Notes: generated by a model from the sequence alone, not told the origin. Shown: positions 26,107-35,011, counted from the first letter of the stretch. The stretch: 50,458 nt of DNA from Leisingera sp. ANG59 (GCF_013317235.1 NZ_WLCM01000033.1:1-50458); one strand, 5' to 3'. Translations and numbers: made by a program.

Positions 26107-26969
26107 TGAAAACCGAAAACCAGAAAGCCTGGTTCTTTGTGCTGCCGGTGCTGGCGCTGGTCGCCTTCAACGCGCTGATCCCGATGATGACGGTGGTCAA
26201 CTACTCGGTGCAGGAGACCTTTGGCGACAACGTGTTCTTCTGGCAGGGCCTGGACTGGTTCCAGCAGATCCTGCGCTCTGACCGCTTCCACGCGGCGCTT
26301 GGCCGCCAGTTCCTGTTCACTTTCCTGATCCTGATCATCGAGGTGCCGCTGGGCATCGCCATTGCGCTGTCGATGCCGCGCAAGGGGTTCTGGGTGCCGG
26401 TGTGCCTGGTGCTGATGGCGCTGCCGATGCTGATCCCGTGGAACGTGGTCGGCGCCATGTGGAACATCTTCACCCTGCCCGACATTGGCCTCTTGGGCTA
26501 TTTCCTGAACCATGTGCTGGGCATCTCCTATGACATGACGCAGGATCCGGTTGCAGCCTGGGTGACCATCGTCACCATGGATGTCTGGCACTGGACCTCG
26601 CTGGTGGTGCTGCTGAGCTATGCGGGCCTGGTGTCGATCCCCGACGCCTATTACCAGGCGGCCAAGATCGACGGCGCCTCCAACTGGGCGGTGTTCCGGT
26701 TCATTCAGCTGCCGAAGATGAAGACGGTGCTGACCATCGCCATCCTGCTGCGCTTCATGGACAGCTTCAACATCTACACCGAACCGTTCGTTCTGACCGG
26801 CGGCGGTCCCGGCAACTCCACCACGCTGTTGTCGATCGACCTGGTAAAAATCGCGCTTGGCCAATTCGACCTCGGCCCCGCTGCCGCCATGTCGCTCATC
26901 TATTTCGCAATCACTCTTCTGGTCAGCTGGCTGTTCTACACGCTGATGACCAAAGACGACCTGAATTAA
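26106..26969 (+). CDS. glpP: ABC transporter permease, probable glycerol uptake (GlpP-like)
   Basis: A 287-residue inner-membrane permease of the MalF/UgpA class with six hydrophobic segments. The cytoplasmic EAA loop that contacts the ATPase is YYQAAKIDGASNWAVFRFIQLP. The ATG overlaps the stop of the second ATPase gene by one base, so I prefer it to upstream in-frame codons that lie inside that gene. It forms the channel with the next permease. Confidence 0.9.
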   Translation: MKTENQKAWFFVLPVLALVAFNALIPMMTVVNYSVQETFGDNVFFWQGLDWFQQILRSDRFHAALGRQFLFTFLILIIEVPLGIAIALSMPRKGFWVPVCLVLMALPMLIPWNVVGAMWNIFTLPDIGLLGYFLNHVLGISYDMTQDPVAAWVTIVTMDVWHWTSLVVLLSYAGLVSIPDAYYQAAKIDGASNWAVFRFIQLPKMKTVLTIAILLRFMDSFNIYTEPFVLTGGGPGNSTTLLSIDLVKIALGQFDLGPAAAMSLIYFAITLLVSWLFYTLMTKDDLN

Positions 26970-26981
26970 GGAGGCGGACCG

Positions 26982-27779
26982 GTGCAAAAACGATCCATCG
27001 TCCCCGTGGTCTATATCCTGTTCCTCATGCTGCCGATCTACTGGCTGGTGGCAATGAGCTTCAAGACGACCAATGAAATCCTCTCGGGCTTCTCGCTGTT
27101 CCCGCAGACTTTCACGCTCGACAACTACATCGCGATCTTCACCGATCCGACCTGGTACTGGGGCTACATCAACTCGATCCTCTACGTGACGATCAACACG
27201 CTGATCTCAGTTGCCGTGGCGCTGCCCGCCGCCTATGCCTTCAGCCGCTACCGCTTCCTTGGCGACAAGCAGCTGTTCTTCTGGCTGCTGACCAACCGGA
27301 TGGCGCCGGCCGCCGTGTTTGCGCTGCCGTTCTTCCAGCTCTATTCTGCGTCCGGGCTGTTCGACACCCATATCGCGGTGGCGCTGGCGCACTGCCTGTT
27401 CAACATCCCGCTGGCGGTCTGGATCCTCGAAGGCTTCATGGGCGGCGTGCCGAAAGAGCTGGATGAAACCGCCTATGTCGACGGCTATTCCTTCCCGCGC
27501 TTCTTCGCCACGGTCTTCATCCCGTCGATCAAGGCAGGCGTCGGCGTGGCCGCCTTCTTCTGCTTCATGTTCTCCTGGGTGGAACTGCTGCTGGCCAAGA
27601 CCCTGACTGCGGTCGAGGCAAAGCCGATCGCCGCTACCATGACCCGCACCGCGTCCAGCGCGGGCTATGAACTGGGCCTGCTGGCGGCAGCGGGAACTTT
27701 GACAATCATTCCGGGCGCCATCGTGATCTGGTTTGTCCGCAACTACATCGCGAAGGGTTTCGCGATGGGGAGGGTGTAA
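26982..27779 (+). CDS. glpQ: ABC transporter permease, probable glycerol uptake (GlpQ-like)
   Basis: A 265-residue permease of the MalG/UgpE class with six hydrophobic segments and the EAA loop DETAYVDGYSFPRFFATVFIP. The start is GTG 26982, with an AAGGAGG about eight bases upstream beginning at the end of the preceding gene. The TAATG stop/start overlap ties it to the last gene. Note that glpQ here follows the rhizobial transporter naming and not the E. coli glycerophosphodiesterase. Confidence 0.9.
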   Translation: MQKRSIVPVVYILFLMLPIYWLVAMSFKTTNEILSGFSLFPQTFTLDNYIAIFTDPTWYWGYINSILYVTINTLISVAVALPAAYAFSRYRFLGDKQLFFWLLTNRMAPAAVFALPFFQLYSASGLFDTHIAVALAHCLFNIPLAVWILEGFMGGVPKELDETAYVDGYSFPRFFATVFIPSIKAGVGVAAFFCFMFSWVELLLAKTLTAVEAKPIAATMTRTASSAGYELGLLAAAGTLTIIPGAIVIWFVRNYIAKGFAMGRV

Positions 27780-28057
27780 TGCTTTCATGGATGGCCTGGA
27801 CCTGGCCCACTGCCCTGTTGTTCATCGGTATCTTCAGCGCCATCGGCGTGCTGATCATCGCTGAAATCCGTCACCCCGGCGGCGATGCCCGCAAGGGCGT
27901 GCTCGGCCTCACCACCACCCGCGGCGACCGGCTGTTCATCAGCCTGCTGGGCACCTCCTACATCTTCCTGGCCTGGCTTGGCCTGGTGGGGATGCCGCTG
28001 TGGTGGCCGTTGGGGCTGTCGATCGCCTGGGGCATCTTCTGCTTCTGGAAGGTCTGA
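27779..28057 (+). CDS. glpU: DUF2160 small membrane protein of the glycerol transporter (GlpU-like)
   Basis: A 92-residue protein with two hydrophobic helices (WTWPTALLFIGIFSAIGVLII and LFISLLGTSYIFLAWLGLVGMPLWWPLGLSIAW). The family DUF2160 regularly accompanies this class of ABC transporter; its molecular role is not known. It starts within the stop of the permease gene (TAATG). It is the last gene of the operon and is followed eight bases later by a large hairpin. Confidence 0.85.
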   Translation: MLSWMAWTWPTALLFIGIFSAIGVLIIAEIRHPGGDARKGVLGLTTTRGDRLFISLLGTSYIFLAWLGLVGMPLWWPLGLSIAWGIFCFWKV

Positions 28058-28064
28058 ATGCGCT

Positions 28065-28116
28065 GCGGGTCAAGGGGGCCGAAGGTTCCACCGCAGGCGG
28101 CTTGCCCTTGACCCGC
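28065..28116 (+). terminator. Operon-end hairpin after glpU
   Basis: A perfect 12-base-pair stem (28065-28076 with 28105-28116) around a 28-base loop, with further pairing possible inside the loop. It begins eight bases after the glpU stop. No T-tract follows, so termination may be Rho-assisted. Confidence 0.65.
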
Positions 28117-28348
28117 GAACCCCAAACGCAATCAGGGCAGGCCATGAAGGCAAACTTGCATTTCAAGGTCTTCACAGCCCAAACCTGCAACGGCTGCGCT
28201 GGATGCCGCCCCAACGTCCGGCCCGCCCCCTGCTGAAAAGAGCGCGCGGCAGCGCAGATTTTGACAATAGAACCCCGCCCGCCGCGCATCTTCTAAAAAA
28301 ATAGTTTTCACGGAAGCCTGCTTCCCCTAGCATGACTGGAACGACCAT

Positions 28349-28765
28349 ATGAGCCGGACTGCCGAGGCGATGCGCAAGAAACACGACACTTCCCTGCTGA
28401 CCGAGGTTGAGCTGGAATTCATGACCGTGGTCTGGGACATGGGCGGCGGCACCGTGCGCGATATCCTTGCCGAGCTGAACAAGATGCAGGAACGCGCCTA
28501 CACCTCGGTGGCCACGGTTCTCAAGATAATGGAGCAGAAGGGCTTCCTCACCAGCGAGCGCAAGGACCGCTCCCTGGTCTACCGCCCCGCCGTTCCCAAG
28601 GCAGAGTATCAGAAAACATCTCTGAAAAACCTTTCGAGCAAGCTTTTCAACGGCGCGCCCGCCGCATTGGTGGCGCGGCTGGTCGATGATGAGGATGTGA
28701 CCGATGAGATGCTCGAGGAGATGCGGGCGCTCTTGGAGGAAAGGCTGGGGGATAATGAACGCTGA
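28349..28765 (+). CDS. BlaI/MecI/CopY-family transcriptional repressor
   Basis: A 138-residue protein. The winged-helix N-terminal domain shows LTEVELEFMTVVWDMGGGTVRDIL and YTSVATVLKIMEQKGFLTSERKDRSLVYRP, the family's DNA-recognition region. The C-terminal dimerisation part follows. Such repressors are cleaved or released when a partner M56 peptidase is activated. It overlaps the peptidase gene by 11 bases. The target promoter probably includes the 28290-28345 region upstream, but no clear dyad operator was found. Confidence 0.9.
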   Translation: MSRTAEAMRKKHDTSLLTEVELEFMTVVWDMGGGTVRDILAELNKMQERAYTSVATVLKIMEQKGFLTSERKDRSLVYRPAVPKAEYQKTSLKNLSSKLFNGAPAALVARLVDDEDVTDEMLEEMRALLEERLGDNER

Positions 28766-29897
28766 TGTTCTGCTGAATGCCTATATTGACCTGAATATCC
28801 TGCTGCTCGCGGGCACCTTGTTGTGGTTCGCAGCCCGCAAGGCGCTGGCGCGCAGCCCGCTGGGGCGCGCCTACCGGCCGCAGCTGCGGCTTTTGAATAG
28901 CATGACGGTGCTGCTGGCGGCCTCCCCCCTGCTGATCCTGGCCTTCACCCGGTTCGTCATCGCCCATCCGCCGAATTTCTCCGACATGCTGGTTTCGCAG
29001 TACCTGCAGGGCAACGTCAGTATGAGCGCCGGCACGTTCGAGGCCACCCTCGGCCTGCGCGAGGACGCGGTGCGCGGCCTCACCAGCCTGCAGCCGGCTT
29101 GGGCGCAAGCCATTGCCGCAGCCTTTGCCGCCGGGGCGCTGATCTGCCTGGCGCATGTGGCGGTTTCCGTATTCCGGCTGCGCCAAAATCTGCGCGGCGC
29201 CTTTACCTGGAAACGCATCGGCCGGATACAGCTGATGGTGTCCGATGATATCCGCGTGGCCTATTCCACCCGCGGGCCGTTTTGCCGCTATGTGGTGCTG
29301 CCTTCATCGCTGCTGAACGACCCGCGCGATCTGCGCCTGACTGTCGCGCATGAGCTGCAGCACTTCCGCCAGCGCGATATCGAATGCGAATTCCTGCTGG
29401 AGCTGCTGCGCCCCGCCCTGTTCTGGAACCCCGCCTTTTATATGTGGCGGCGCGAAGTGCGGCTGCTGCGGGAGTTTGCCTGCGACCAGGCGCTAATGGC
29501 GCGGCCCGGTTTCGATGTGCGCGCCTATTGCGAATGCCTGATCCGCGCCTGCGCCCATGCCGCCCGCGGCCCCGCCCTGTTCACCCGCCGCAGCCCGGCG
29601 GTGGCGCTGGTCGACCGCCGCGAAACCCGCCGCGGGGCGTCCCTGCAGCGCCGCATTATCGCGGTGACGGCGGTTCAGCCGCAAGGCCCGAACTCGCTGG
29701 GCTGGGGGCTGGTGTCCTTGGCAATGGCCGGGGTGGTGCTGGCAACCGCGATGCTGCTGCAGCGGCCCAGCGACTGGAGCCATGACCGGATCATGCTTTC
29801 GACCATCGTCAATCTGGAACGCATGGCAACCCGCAACAGCGCACCCGAGCTGGCTGTCAGCGCCTTGAACGGTGGCTTTGCCGTCCCGTCTCAATAA
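28755..29897 (+). CDS. M56 (BlaR1/MecR1-type) membrane metallopeptidase lacking a sensor domain
   Basis: A 380-residue protein with four or so hydrophobic segments. The zinc motif HELQH is at 199-203, and the downstream EFACDQALMA corresponds to the third-ligand region of family M56. The large extracellular penicillin-binding sensor of true BlaR1 is missing: after the last membrane helix (about residue 325-340) only some 45 residues remain. With the overlapping BlaI-type gene it forms a signalling pair whose trigger is unknown. ATG 28755 lies inside the end of the repressor gene. Confidence 0.87.
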   Translation: MNADVLLNAYIDLNILLLAGTLLWFAARKALARSPLGRAYRPQLRLLNSMTVLLAASPLLILAFTRFVIAHPPNFSDMLVSQYLQGNVSMSAGTFEATLGLREDAVRGLTSLQPAWAQAIAAAFAAGALICLAHVAVSVFRLRQNLRGAFTWKRIGRIQLMVSDDIRVAYSTRGPFCRYVVLPSSLLNDPRDLRLTVAHELQHFRQRDIECEFLLELLRPALFWNPAFYMWRREVRLLREFACDQALMARPGFDVRAYCECLIRACAHAARGPALFTRRSPAVALVDRRETRRGASLQRRIIAVTAVQPQGPNSLGWGLVSLAMAGVVLATAMLLQRPSDWSHDRIMLSTIVNLERMATRNSAPELAVSALNGGFAVPSQ

Positions 29898-29999
29898 ACC
29901 AGCCGCCTTGTTGATTCTGCCGTGCCGCTGGTCCACGGCGCCAGGCCCGCTCAGCATGTGGCCACTTTCAATTCTGCCCGTTCTCTGGGCTGCTGCCAG

Positions 30000-30224
30000 T
30001 CAGCCGCCGCCGGCCCGCCGCTTCAGCCGCTCGATATGGCGGGCAAAGGCATACGTTGCAGGCACCCCCAGCAGCAGCCCCCAGGCTACTGATTCATAAG
30101 GGCTCAGCACCCGCCAGCCGATCCAGCTGGCAATCAGCGAGGCAAAGAAGATGTTGACCGCTGCGGCCCCGGCTCCGAACGGGTATAGCGCCACCAGCAA
30201 CCGCCAGGAAGGCTGCGCTGTCAT
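30000..30224 (-). CDS. Small membrane protein of the nor cluster
   Basis: A 74-residue protein with two hydrophobic helices (ALYPFGAGAAAVNIFFASLIA and PYESVAWGLLLGVPATYAF) and a basic tail. It starts in a four-base overlap with the preceding 57-residue gene and is the last gene of the nor transcription unit. Its position and two-helix form recall NorF, but sequence alone does not secure this. Convergent with the M56 peptidase gene across a 102-base gap with nothing notable. Confidence 0.65.
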   Translation of the reverse strand: MTAQPSWRLLVALYPFGAGAAAVNIFFASLIASWIGWRVLSPYESVAWGLLLGVPATYAFARHIERLKRRAGGG

Positions 30225-30394
30225 CGCCGGCTCACCAGGAATTGGACGAACCCCAAGCTGACGATCAGGGCGATGGAACCCATCAGAAACCAGAACTCCG
30301 CAGTTTCAGTCTGCGGCTGCGGGATCGGCCGCTCGAAGGTGGCGGCAAAGGCGCTGGAGGGCACCAGCAGGGCCAGAGAAAAAATGCGTTTCAT
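30221..30394 (-). CDS. 57-residue membrane protein downstream of norD
   Basis: A short gene. Translation gives MKRIFSLALLVPSSAFAATF, a classical signal-peptide-like start. A Pro/Gln-rich stretch and one helix (FWFLMGSIALIVSLGFVQFL) follow, ending VSRR. The ATG lies one base after the norD stop and the TGA overlaps the next ATG by four bases. These couplings on both sides are strong evidence that it is real and co-translated with norD. The function is unknown; it may help assemble or anchor nitric oxide reductase. Confidence 0.72.
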   Translation of the reverse strand: MKRIFSLALLVPSSAFAATFERPIPQPQTETAEFWFLMGSIALIVSLGFVQFLVSRR

Positions 30395-30395
30395 C

Positions 30396-32276
30396 TCAGT
30401 GCTCCATGGTCAGGGATTGATAGATTTCCGGCAGTGCGCGCGGCAGTCTGTCCGGGTCGGGCAAGAGGGTGAAACCCGCGCGCCCGAAGATGCGGGCAAA
30501 CCAGTCCTGCCCGTCGGCGTCGATCACCACACCATGCACCGACTGGCCCAGGGCGCGCGCCTCGCGCACCGCCATGCGGCTGTCCTCGATTCCATGCACG
30601 CCTTCGTAGTGGTCCAAATCGTTGGGCTTGCCATCGGTCAGAACCAGCAGCAGGCGGCGTTCGGATCCTTCCTCGGCCAGCTGGGCGGAAGCATGGCGGA
30701 TCGCGGCGCCCAGACGGGTATAGTGGCCGGGCTTGAAGCCGCCGATGCGGGCGGTGACCGCCTGGGACATCGGATCCTCGAACCCTTTGGCGCGGGTCAG
30801 AAACACCCGGTCGCGTCGCAGGGAGGAGAACCCCCAGATGCCCAGCCGGTCGCCCGCCGTGGCGATGCCGCCAGCCAAGGCCGCGAGTGACTCGCGGGCG
30901 GTCTCAATGACCGGGCGGTCGCCGACGGTGGCCTCGGTGGAGCGGGAGCAGTCCATCAGCACCGCCACGCTCAGGTCGCGGGCCATCGGGCGGCTGGCCT
31001 GCCAGACCCGGTCGCTGCCCTGCTGGCCGCAGGCCAGATCGACATGGGATTTCACCACCGCTTCCAGATCCAGCTCTTCGCCGTCCAGCTGCCGCGGCAG
31101 CATCACCCGGCGCGGGTGCAGCGGCGCAAACTGCCGGCGCACCCGGGCGACCAGCCGCGGGTCGGGCTGGAAGCTGTCGGAGGGTTTGCCTTCGGCCTCC
31201 AGCACGCGGGCGTGCGCGGGCATGTGCTTGCCCAGCCGGTGGTTCCATTCCGGATAGGTGAACTGCCCCGCCAGGTGTTCATGCTCAGCATCCTGCGGCG
31301 ACAGGTCCAGCGAGATCCGCAGCCGCGACGCCGCGCGTTTCATATGCTGCGAGAGGGTGAGGTTGTCCTGATCCTCTGCCGCTTTCTGGGCGTTCTCGTT
31401 GTCGTCGTCATCGACCATACGGTTGATGTTCAGGCTTTCGGCCCAGGACAGGATGGATTCGAACCGGTGAACGATGAAACTGTCCTTGCGGGTGGTCTGG
31501 TCCTGATCCTGGCGCTTGGCCGTCTTGCGGGTGGAGACGGCAAGGCCTGGGGTTTTCATTTCCTCTTCCGCTGCGGGGGCCGCGCCCCTGCCCGCCTGCG
31601 GCACAGGCAGGCGCAGCCAGAACGGCACCGGCTGATAGGTGCGGTAGCCGCGTGGCGCGGTGCAGGCGCAGGGTTCGGCAATGCGGCAATCAGAGCCGAT
31701 TTGATCCAGCACCATCCGCTCGATCCGTGCCTCGAACCGCGGCAGGCCGTTGCGTTTGCGGGTCTCAGCAACATGAGCGCAGAAGGCACCGTAAGCAGAC
31801 CGCAGCCCCGGACAGGCAGCGAACACCTTGTCCGCGGCACGGGCATTAGCGGCGATTTCCAGCTGGTCGGCCTGATAACAGTCCTCGTTGCGGTCCGGCA
31901 GGTCTATCACGGCGGCCATTGCGGCCAGCCACAGATAGGCCTTGCGGTTCAGCTCGGGGCTGGAAAAAACCGACATTTCCGGCGGCAAGCGCAAGCGCTC
32001 ACCATCGAAACTGGCCATATGCACCATCTCGCGCGGGGTGCCGATGCGGCGCAGCCGGTCCGGACGGTGATCCGACAGCACCGCGGGCGCCACCTGGATT
32101 TCCACGCCCCCGGCCCCGCCCAGCGCCCGGAACAAGGCCGCCACGCTGGCGCGCATGTCCTCGAACCGGACGGTGTGTTCGGTCCCATCTTCTGCGGCGC
32201 CGATCCGTGTGGCCATGCCGTGCCACAGGTTGCCAACCGTTTCTTCGGGTTCCAGAAGGTCGAGAGCGTGGATCAT
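30396..32276 (-). CDS. norD: NorD, nitric oxide reductase activation protein (VWA domain)
   Basis: A 626-residue cytoplasmic protein. The C-terminal von Willebrand A domain carries the MIDAS motif LMDCSRST. The N-terminal two-thirds is the helical part typical of NorD/CbbO-type partners. With the MoxR-type ATPase NorQ it is needed to insert metal into and activate the NorCB complex. ATG 32276 lies four bases after the norQ stop; longer in-frame extensions lie within norQ and are rejected. Confidence 0.92.
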   Translation of the reverse strand: MIHALDLLEPEETVGNLWHGMATRIGAAEDGTEHTVRFEDMRASVAALFRALGGAGGVEIQVAPAVLSDHRPDRLRRIGTPREMVHMASFDGERLRLPPEMSVFSSPELNRKAYLWLAAMAAVIDLPDRNEDCYQADQLEIAANARAADKVFAACPGLRSAYGAFCAHVAETRKRNGLPRFEARIERMVLDQIGSDCRIAEPCACTAPRGYRTYQPVPFWLRLPVPQAGRGAAPAAEEEMKTPGLAVSTRKTAKRQDQDQTTRKDSFIVHRFESILSWAESLNINRMVDDDDNENAQKAAEDQDNLTLSQHMKRAASRLRISLDLSPQDAEHEHLAGQFTYPEWNHRLGKHMPAHARVLEAEGKPSDSFQPDPRLVARVRRQFAPLHPRRVMLPRQLDGEELDLEAVVKSHVDLACGQQGSDRVWQASRPMARDLSVAVLMDCSRSTEATVGDRPVIETARESLAALAGGIATAGDRLGIWGFSSLRRDRVFLTRAKGFEDPMSQAVTARIGGFKPGHYTRLGAAIRHASAQLAEEGSERRLLLVLTDGKPNDLDHYEGVHGIEDSRMAVREARALGQSVHGVVIDADGQDWFARIFGRAGFTLLPDPDRLPRALPEIYQSLTMEH

Positions 32277-32280
32277 GGCA

Positions 32281-33075
32281 TCACCCGTAGACGCTGGCGG
32301 CAAGGTCGCGCAGCGCCTGCTGCACATCAGCCTCGTCGCTGAGGGGTTCGATGATAGCGGCCTCCACCGCGCGCTCCACACCCATGCCTTTGGCAATCAG
32401 CGTGGCGGCGTAGATCAGGAGACGGGTGGAGACACCTTCCTCCAGATCCATGCCCGAGAGCTTGCGGATATGGCCCGCCAGCCGCACCAGCGCGGCGGAG
32501 CGGTCCTTGTCCAGCCCGCTCTCGGAAGCGACGACCGCAGTTTCGGCGGAGGCTTCCGGGAAGTCAAAGCCGATCGACAGGAAGCGCTGACGGGTCGAGG
32601 GCTTCAGCTTCTTCAGGATATTCTGGTAGCCGGGGTTGTAGCTCGCAACCAGCATGAAGGGCTTGGGCGCGGCGAGCTCCTCGCCGGTGCGGTCGATGAC
32701 CAGGCGGCGGCGGTCGTCGGTCAGCGGGTGCAGCACCACGGCCACATCCTTGCGAGCCTCAACCACTTCATCCAGGTAGCAGATGCCACCCTCGCGCACC
32801 GCGCGGGTCAGCGGACCGTCGACCCAGACCGTCTCGCCGCCTTTCAGCAGGTAGCGGCCGATCAGGTCGGCGGCCGACAGGTCGTCGTGGCAGGCAACGG
32901 TGTGGAGGGGCAGCCCGAGCCGGGCTGCCATATGTTCCACGAACCGCGTCTTGCCGCAGCCGGTGGGCCCCTTCAGAAGAAGGGGCAGACCGTTGGCTTG
33001 GGCCATCTCGAAGACGGTGCATTCATCGCCTGCGGGACGGTAGAAAGGAACGGAAGGCGTGTTCATCGCGTTCAT
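32281..33075 (-). CDS. norQ: NorQ, MoxR-type AAA+ ATPase
   Basis: A 264-residue AAA+ protein with Walker A LLKGPTGCGKTRFVEHMA, Walker B GGICYLDEVVEA and sensor-1 LVASYNPGYQ. It works with NorD as a remodelling motor that activates nitric oxide reductase. GGGAGAG lies upstream of the ATG. The start is only three bases from the norB stop, so norB and norQ are almost certainly co-transcribed. Confidence 0.94.
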   Translation of the reverse strand: MNAMNTPSVPFYRPAGDECTVFEMAQANGLPLLLKGPTGCGKTRFVEHMAARLGLPLHTVACHDDLSAADLIGRYLLKGGETVWVDGPLTRAVREGGICYLDEVVEARKDVAVVLHPLTDDRRRLVIDRTGEELAAPKPFMLVASYNPGYQNILKKLKPSTRQRFLSIGFDFPEASAETAVVASESGLDKDRSAALVRLAGHIRKLSGMDLEEGVSTRLLIYAATLIAKGMGVERAVEAAIIEPLSDEADVQQALRDLAASVYG

Positions 33076-33078
33076 GGC

Positions 33079-34422
33079 TTACTCTCCCGGTACGGCCGCG
33101 GGGCCAGGTTTGATAACCTCGCGGCGGATCACCACCATCGAGTAGATGAAAAGCAGCGCACCGATCACAACCGCCACACCAGAGCCGAGGCGCATCAGGT
33201 AGAAGACACCCAGCTGGTCCTGAACATCCATGTAGTAGTCGCCGACAATGCGCTGCATGTGGGTCTGGATGGTGCCGGCAAAGGTCAGTACGAAGGTCAT
33301 GAAGGCCATGCCGCCGGTCATCAGCCAGAAGGACGCCATGTTCAGCACCTGGTTATAGGGGTCGCGGTTCCTGAGCTGCGGCATCGCATAGGTGAACATG
33401 GCCAGGTTCAGGGCCACATAGGCGCCAAAGAACGCGAGGTGGCCGTGGGCAGCGGTGATCTGGGTGCCGTGGGTGTAGAAGTTCACCCCATGCAGCGTGT
33501 GCAGGAAGCCCCAGACGCCGGCCCCGAAGAAGGCCACGGTGGAGGAGCCGAGCGACCACAAGAGCGCCGCCTTGTTCGGGTGGTTCTTGCGGCCCTTCCA
33601 GACCATGATGAAGGCAAAGCTCATCATCGCGAAGAAGGGGATCACTTCCAGGGTTGAGAAAATCGAGCCGATCCACTGCCAGTAACCGGGGGTGCCGATC
33701 CAGAAGAAGTGGTGGCCGGTGCCGAGGATGCCGGAGAACAGCGCCAGCGCCACGATGACATAGAGCCATTTCTCCACCACCTCGCGGTCAACGCCGGTCA
33801 GCTTCAGCATCAGGTAGCCGAGGATCGCGGCCATCACCAATTCCCAGGTGGCTTCCACCCACAGGTGGACAACGAACCACCAGTACATCTTGTCGAGCGA
33901 CAGGTTGTCCGGGTTGATGAAGGCGAAGATCCACAAGAGCGACAGCAGCCAAAGGCCCATCAAGAGGATGTTGGTGATCGCGGTCTTGCGGCCTGCCAGC
34001 ACGGTCAGCGAGATATTCACGAGGAAGATCACCGCCGCAACCAGGATGCCGAACTTGACCCACAGGGGCTGTTCCAGGAACTCCCGCCCGCCGTGGATGC
34101 CGGCGAGGTAGGAGACCACTGCGCCCAGTGTTCCGACCACCAGAATCGCCAGCTGGATATAGGCCAGCTTGACCGAGAAAATCTCGCGCTCGGATTCCTC
34201 GGGGATCAGGTAATAGGCAGCGCCGAAGAAGCCCAGCAACAGCCAGACCACCAGTGCGTTGGTGTGCAGCATCCGCACGATGTTGAACGGCAGCAGCTCG
34301 CTCAGCGTGTTGGGCCAGACATAGATCCAGCCGGCCAGCAGGCCGCCCAGAACCTGGATGGCAAACAGGCCCATTGCCACCATGAAGTAGGCATAGGCCA
34401 CTTTTTGAGATTGATATTTCAT
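33079..34422 (-). CDS. norB: NorB, nitric oxide reductase large subunit
   Basis: A 447-residue haem-copper-superfamily membrane protein with about 12 helices. It reduces two NO to N2O at a haem b3 / non-haem iron centre. The His ligands of the haems and Fe_B are visible in RMLHTNALVVW, HLWVEATWEL, GTGHHFFWIG and the late AAHGHLAFFG. The family Glu residues are also present (VEATWE). Length and sequence fit cNor, which takes electrons from NorC; there is no quinol-oxidase N-terminal extension. GGGAGAGAAACA precedes the ATG. Confidence 0.96.
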   Translation of the reverse strand: MKYQSQKVAYAYFMVAMGLFAIQVLGGLLAGWIYVWPNTLSELLPFNIVRMLHTNALVVWLLLGFFGAAYYLIPEESEREIFSVKLAYIQLAILVVGTLGAVVSYLAGIHGGREFLEQPLWVKFGILVAAVIFLVNISLTVLAGRKTAITNILLMGLWLLSLLWIFAFINPDNLSLDKMYWWFVVHLWVEATWELVMAAILGYLMLKLTGVDREVVEKWLYVIVALALFSGILGTGHHFFWIGTPGYWQWIGSIFSTLEVIPFFAMMSFAFIMVWKGRKNHPNKAALLWSLGSSTVAFFGAGVWGFLHTLHGVNFYTHGTQITAAHGHLAFFGAYVALNLAMFTYAMPQLRNRDPYNQVLNMASFWLMTGGMAFMTFVLTFAGTIQTHMQRIVGDYYMDVQDQLGVFYLMRLGSGVAVVIGALLFIYSMVVIRREVIKPGPAAVPGE

Positions 34423-34434
34423 TGTTTCTCTCCC

Positions 34435-34887
34435 TCAGCCCGCGTCGTTCGGCGGCCAGTTCTGGGTATCGGTCTGATCCGCCCAGCGCAGGAATTCGGA
34501 CAAGGCCTTGGTCTCTTCCTCCGTCAGGTCGAAGAACGGCATCTGGCGGCGCCCCTCAACGCCGGAGGGCTGCGATTTCATCCAGCCATCAAGCATTTCA
34601 TAGGCGCCTTCCGGATCGTCCAGCACGCCCCAGCGGGTCATCACATTGCCCACTTCCGGTGCGAAATAGGCACCCTCGCCGTGCAGCGTGTGGCAGTTGA
34701 TGCAGGAGTGGCGCTCCCACACATGCTTGCCCTGGCGCACCTCGTCGGTCAGCTCCATGCCAGCGGTGGACGTGTTTACGATGAAGCGGTGGCTGTGCGC
34801 GGTCATGGCCACGAACACGACGACGAAGAACAAGGAGCCCCCGTAGAACACGTTCCTGGCCCGCGACTTGGTAAGTATCTCTGACAT
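34435..34887 (-). CDS. norC: NorC, nitric oxide reductase cytochrome c subunit
   Basis: A 150-residue membrane-anchored c-type cytochrome. An N-terminal helix (VFYGGSLFFVVVFVAMTAH) precedes the haem site CINCH (Cys62, Cys65, His66), and a late Met in RRQMPFF is the likely axial ligand. It accepts electrons from periplasmic donors and passes them to NorB. First gene of norCBQD; the upstream DNA contains a Dnr/NnrR-like box at 34949-34962. Confidence 0.95.
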   Translation of the reverse strand: MSEILTKSRARNVFYGGSLFFVVVFVAMTAHSHRFIVNTSTAGMELTDEVRQGKHVWERHSCINCHTLHGEGAYFAPEVGNVMTRWGVLDDPEGAYEMLDGWMKSQPSGVEGRRQMPFFDLTEEETKALSEFLRWADQTDTQNWPPNDAG

Positions 34888-34948
34888 ATCGCGGTCCTGA
34901 GTACAGTTGCGGATGGGACCTGCCTAAACCCGCGCACCGCCGCGGATA

Positions 34949-34962
34949 TTGTTGAAGCGCAA
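34949..34962 (-). promoter_or_regulatory. Candidate Dnr/NnrR (Crp/Fnr-type) box upstream of norC
   Basis: On the minus strand the site reads TTGCG-CTTC-AACAA, fitting TTG-N8-CAA with one perfect NnrR half-site (TTGCG). Its centre lies about 41 bases from a plausible start point just downstream of TTTAGG (34923-34928). This matches class II activation by the regulator encoded at 36922-37617. Confidence 0.55.
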
Positions 34963-35011
34963 AGACCGGGCGCATTGCTGCACGCAAGATGCAGGAAAAG
35001 GAGGACACGCC

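Noticed and set aside
32155-34884. Long plus-strand frames opposite norCBQ
   Set aside because: Antisense shadows of norQ, norB and norC, whose motifs and ribosome binding sites are clear.
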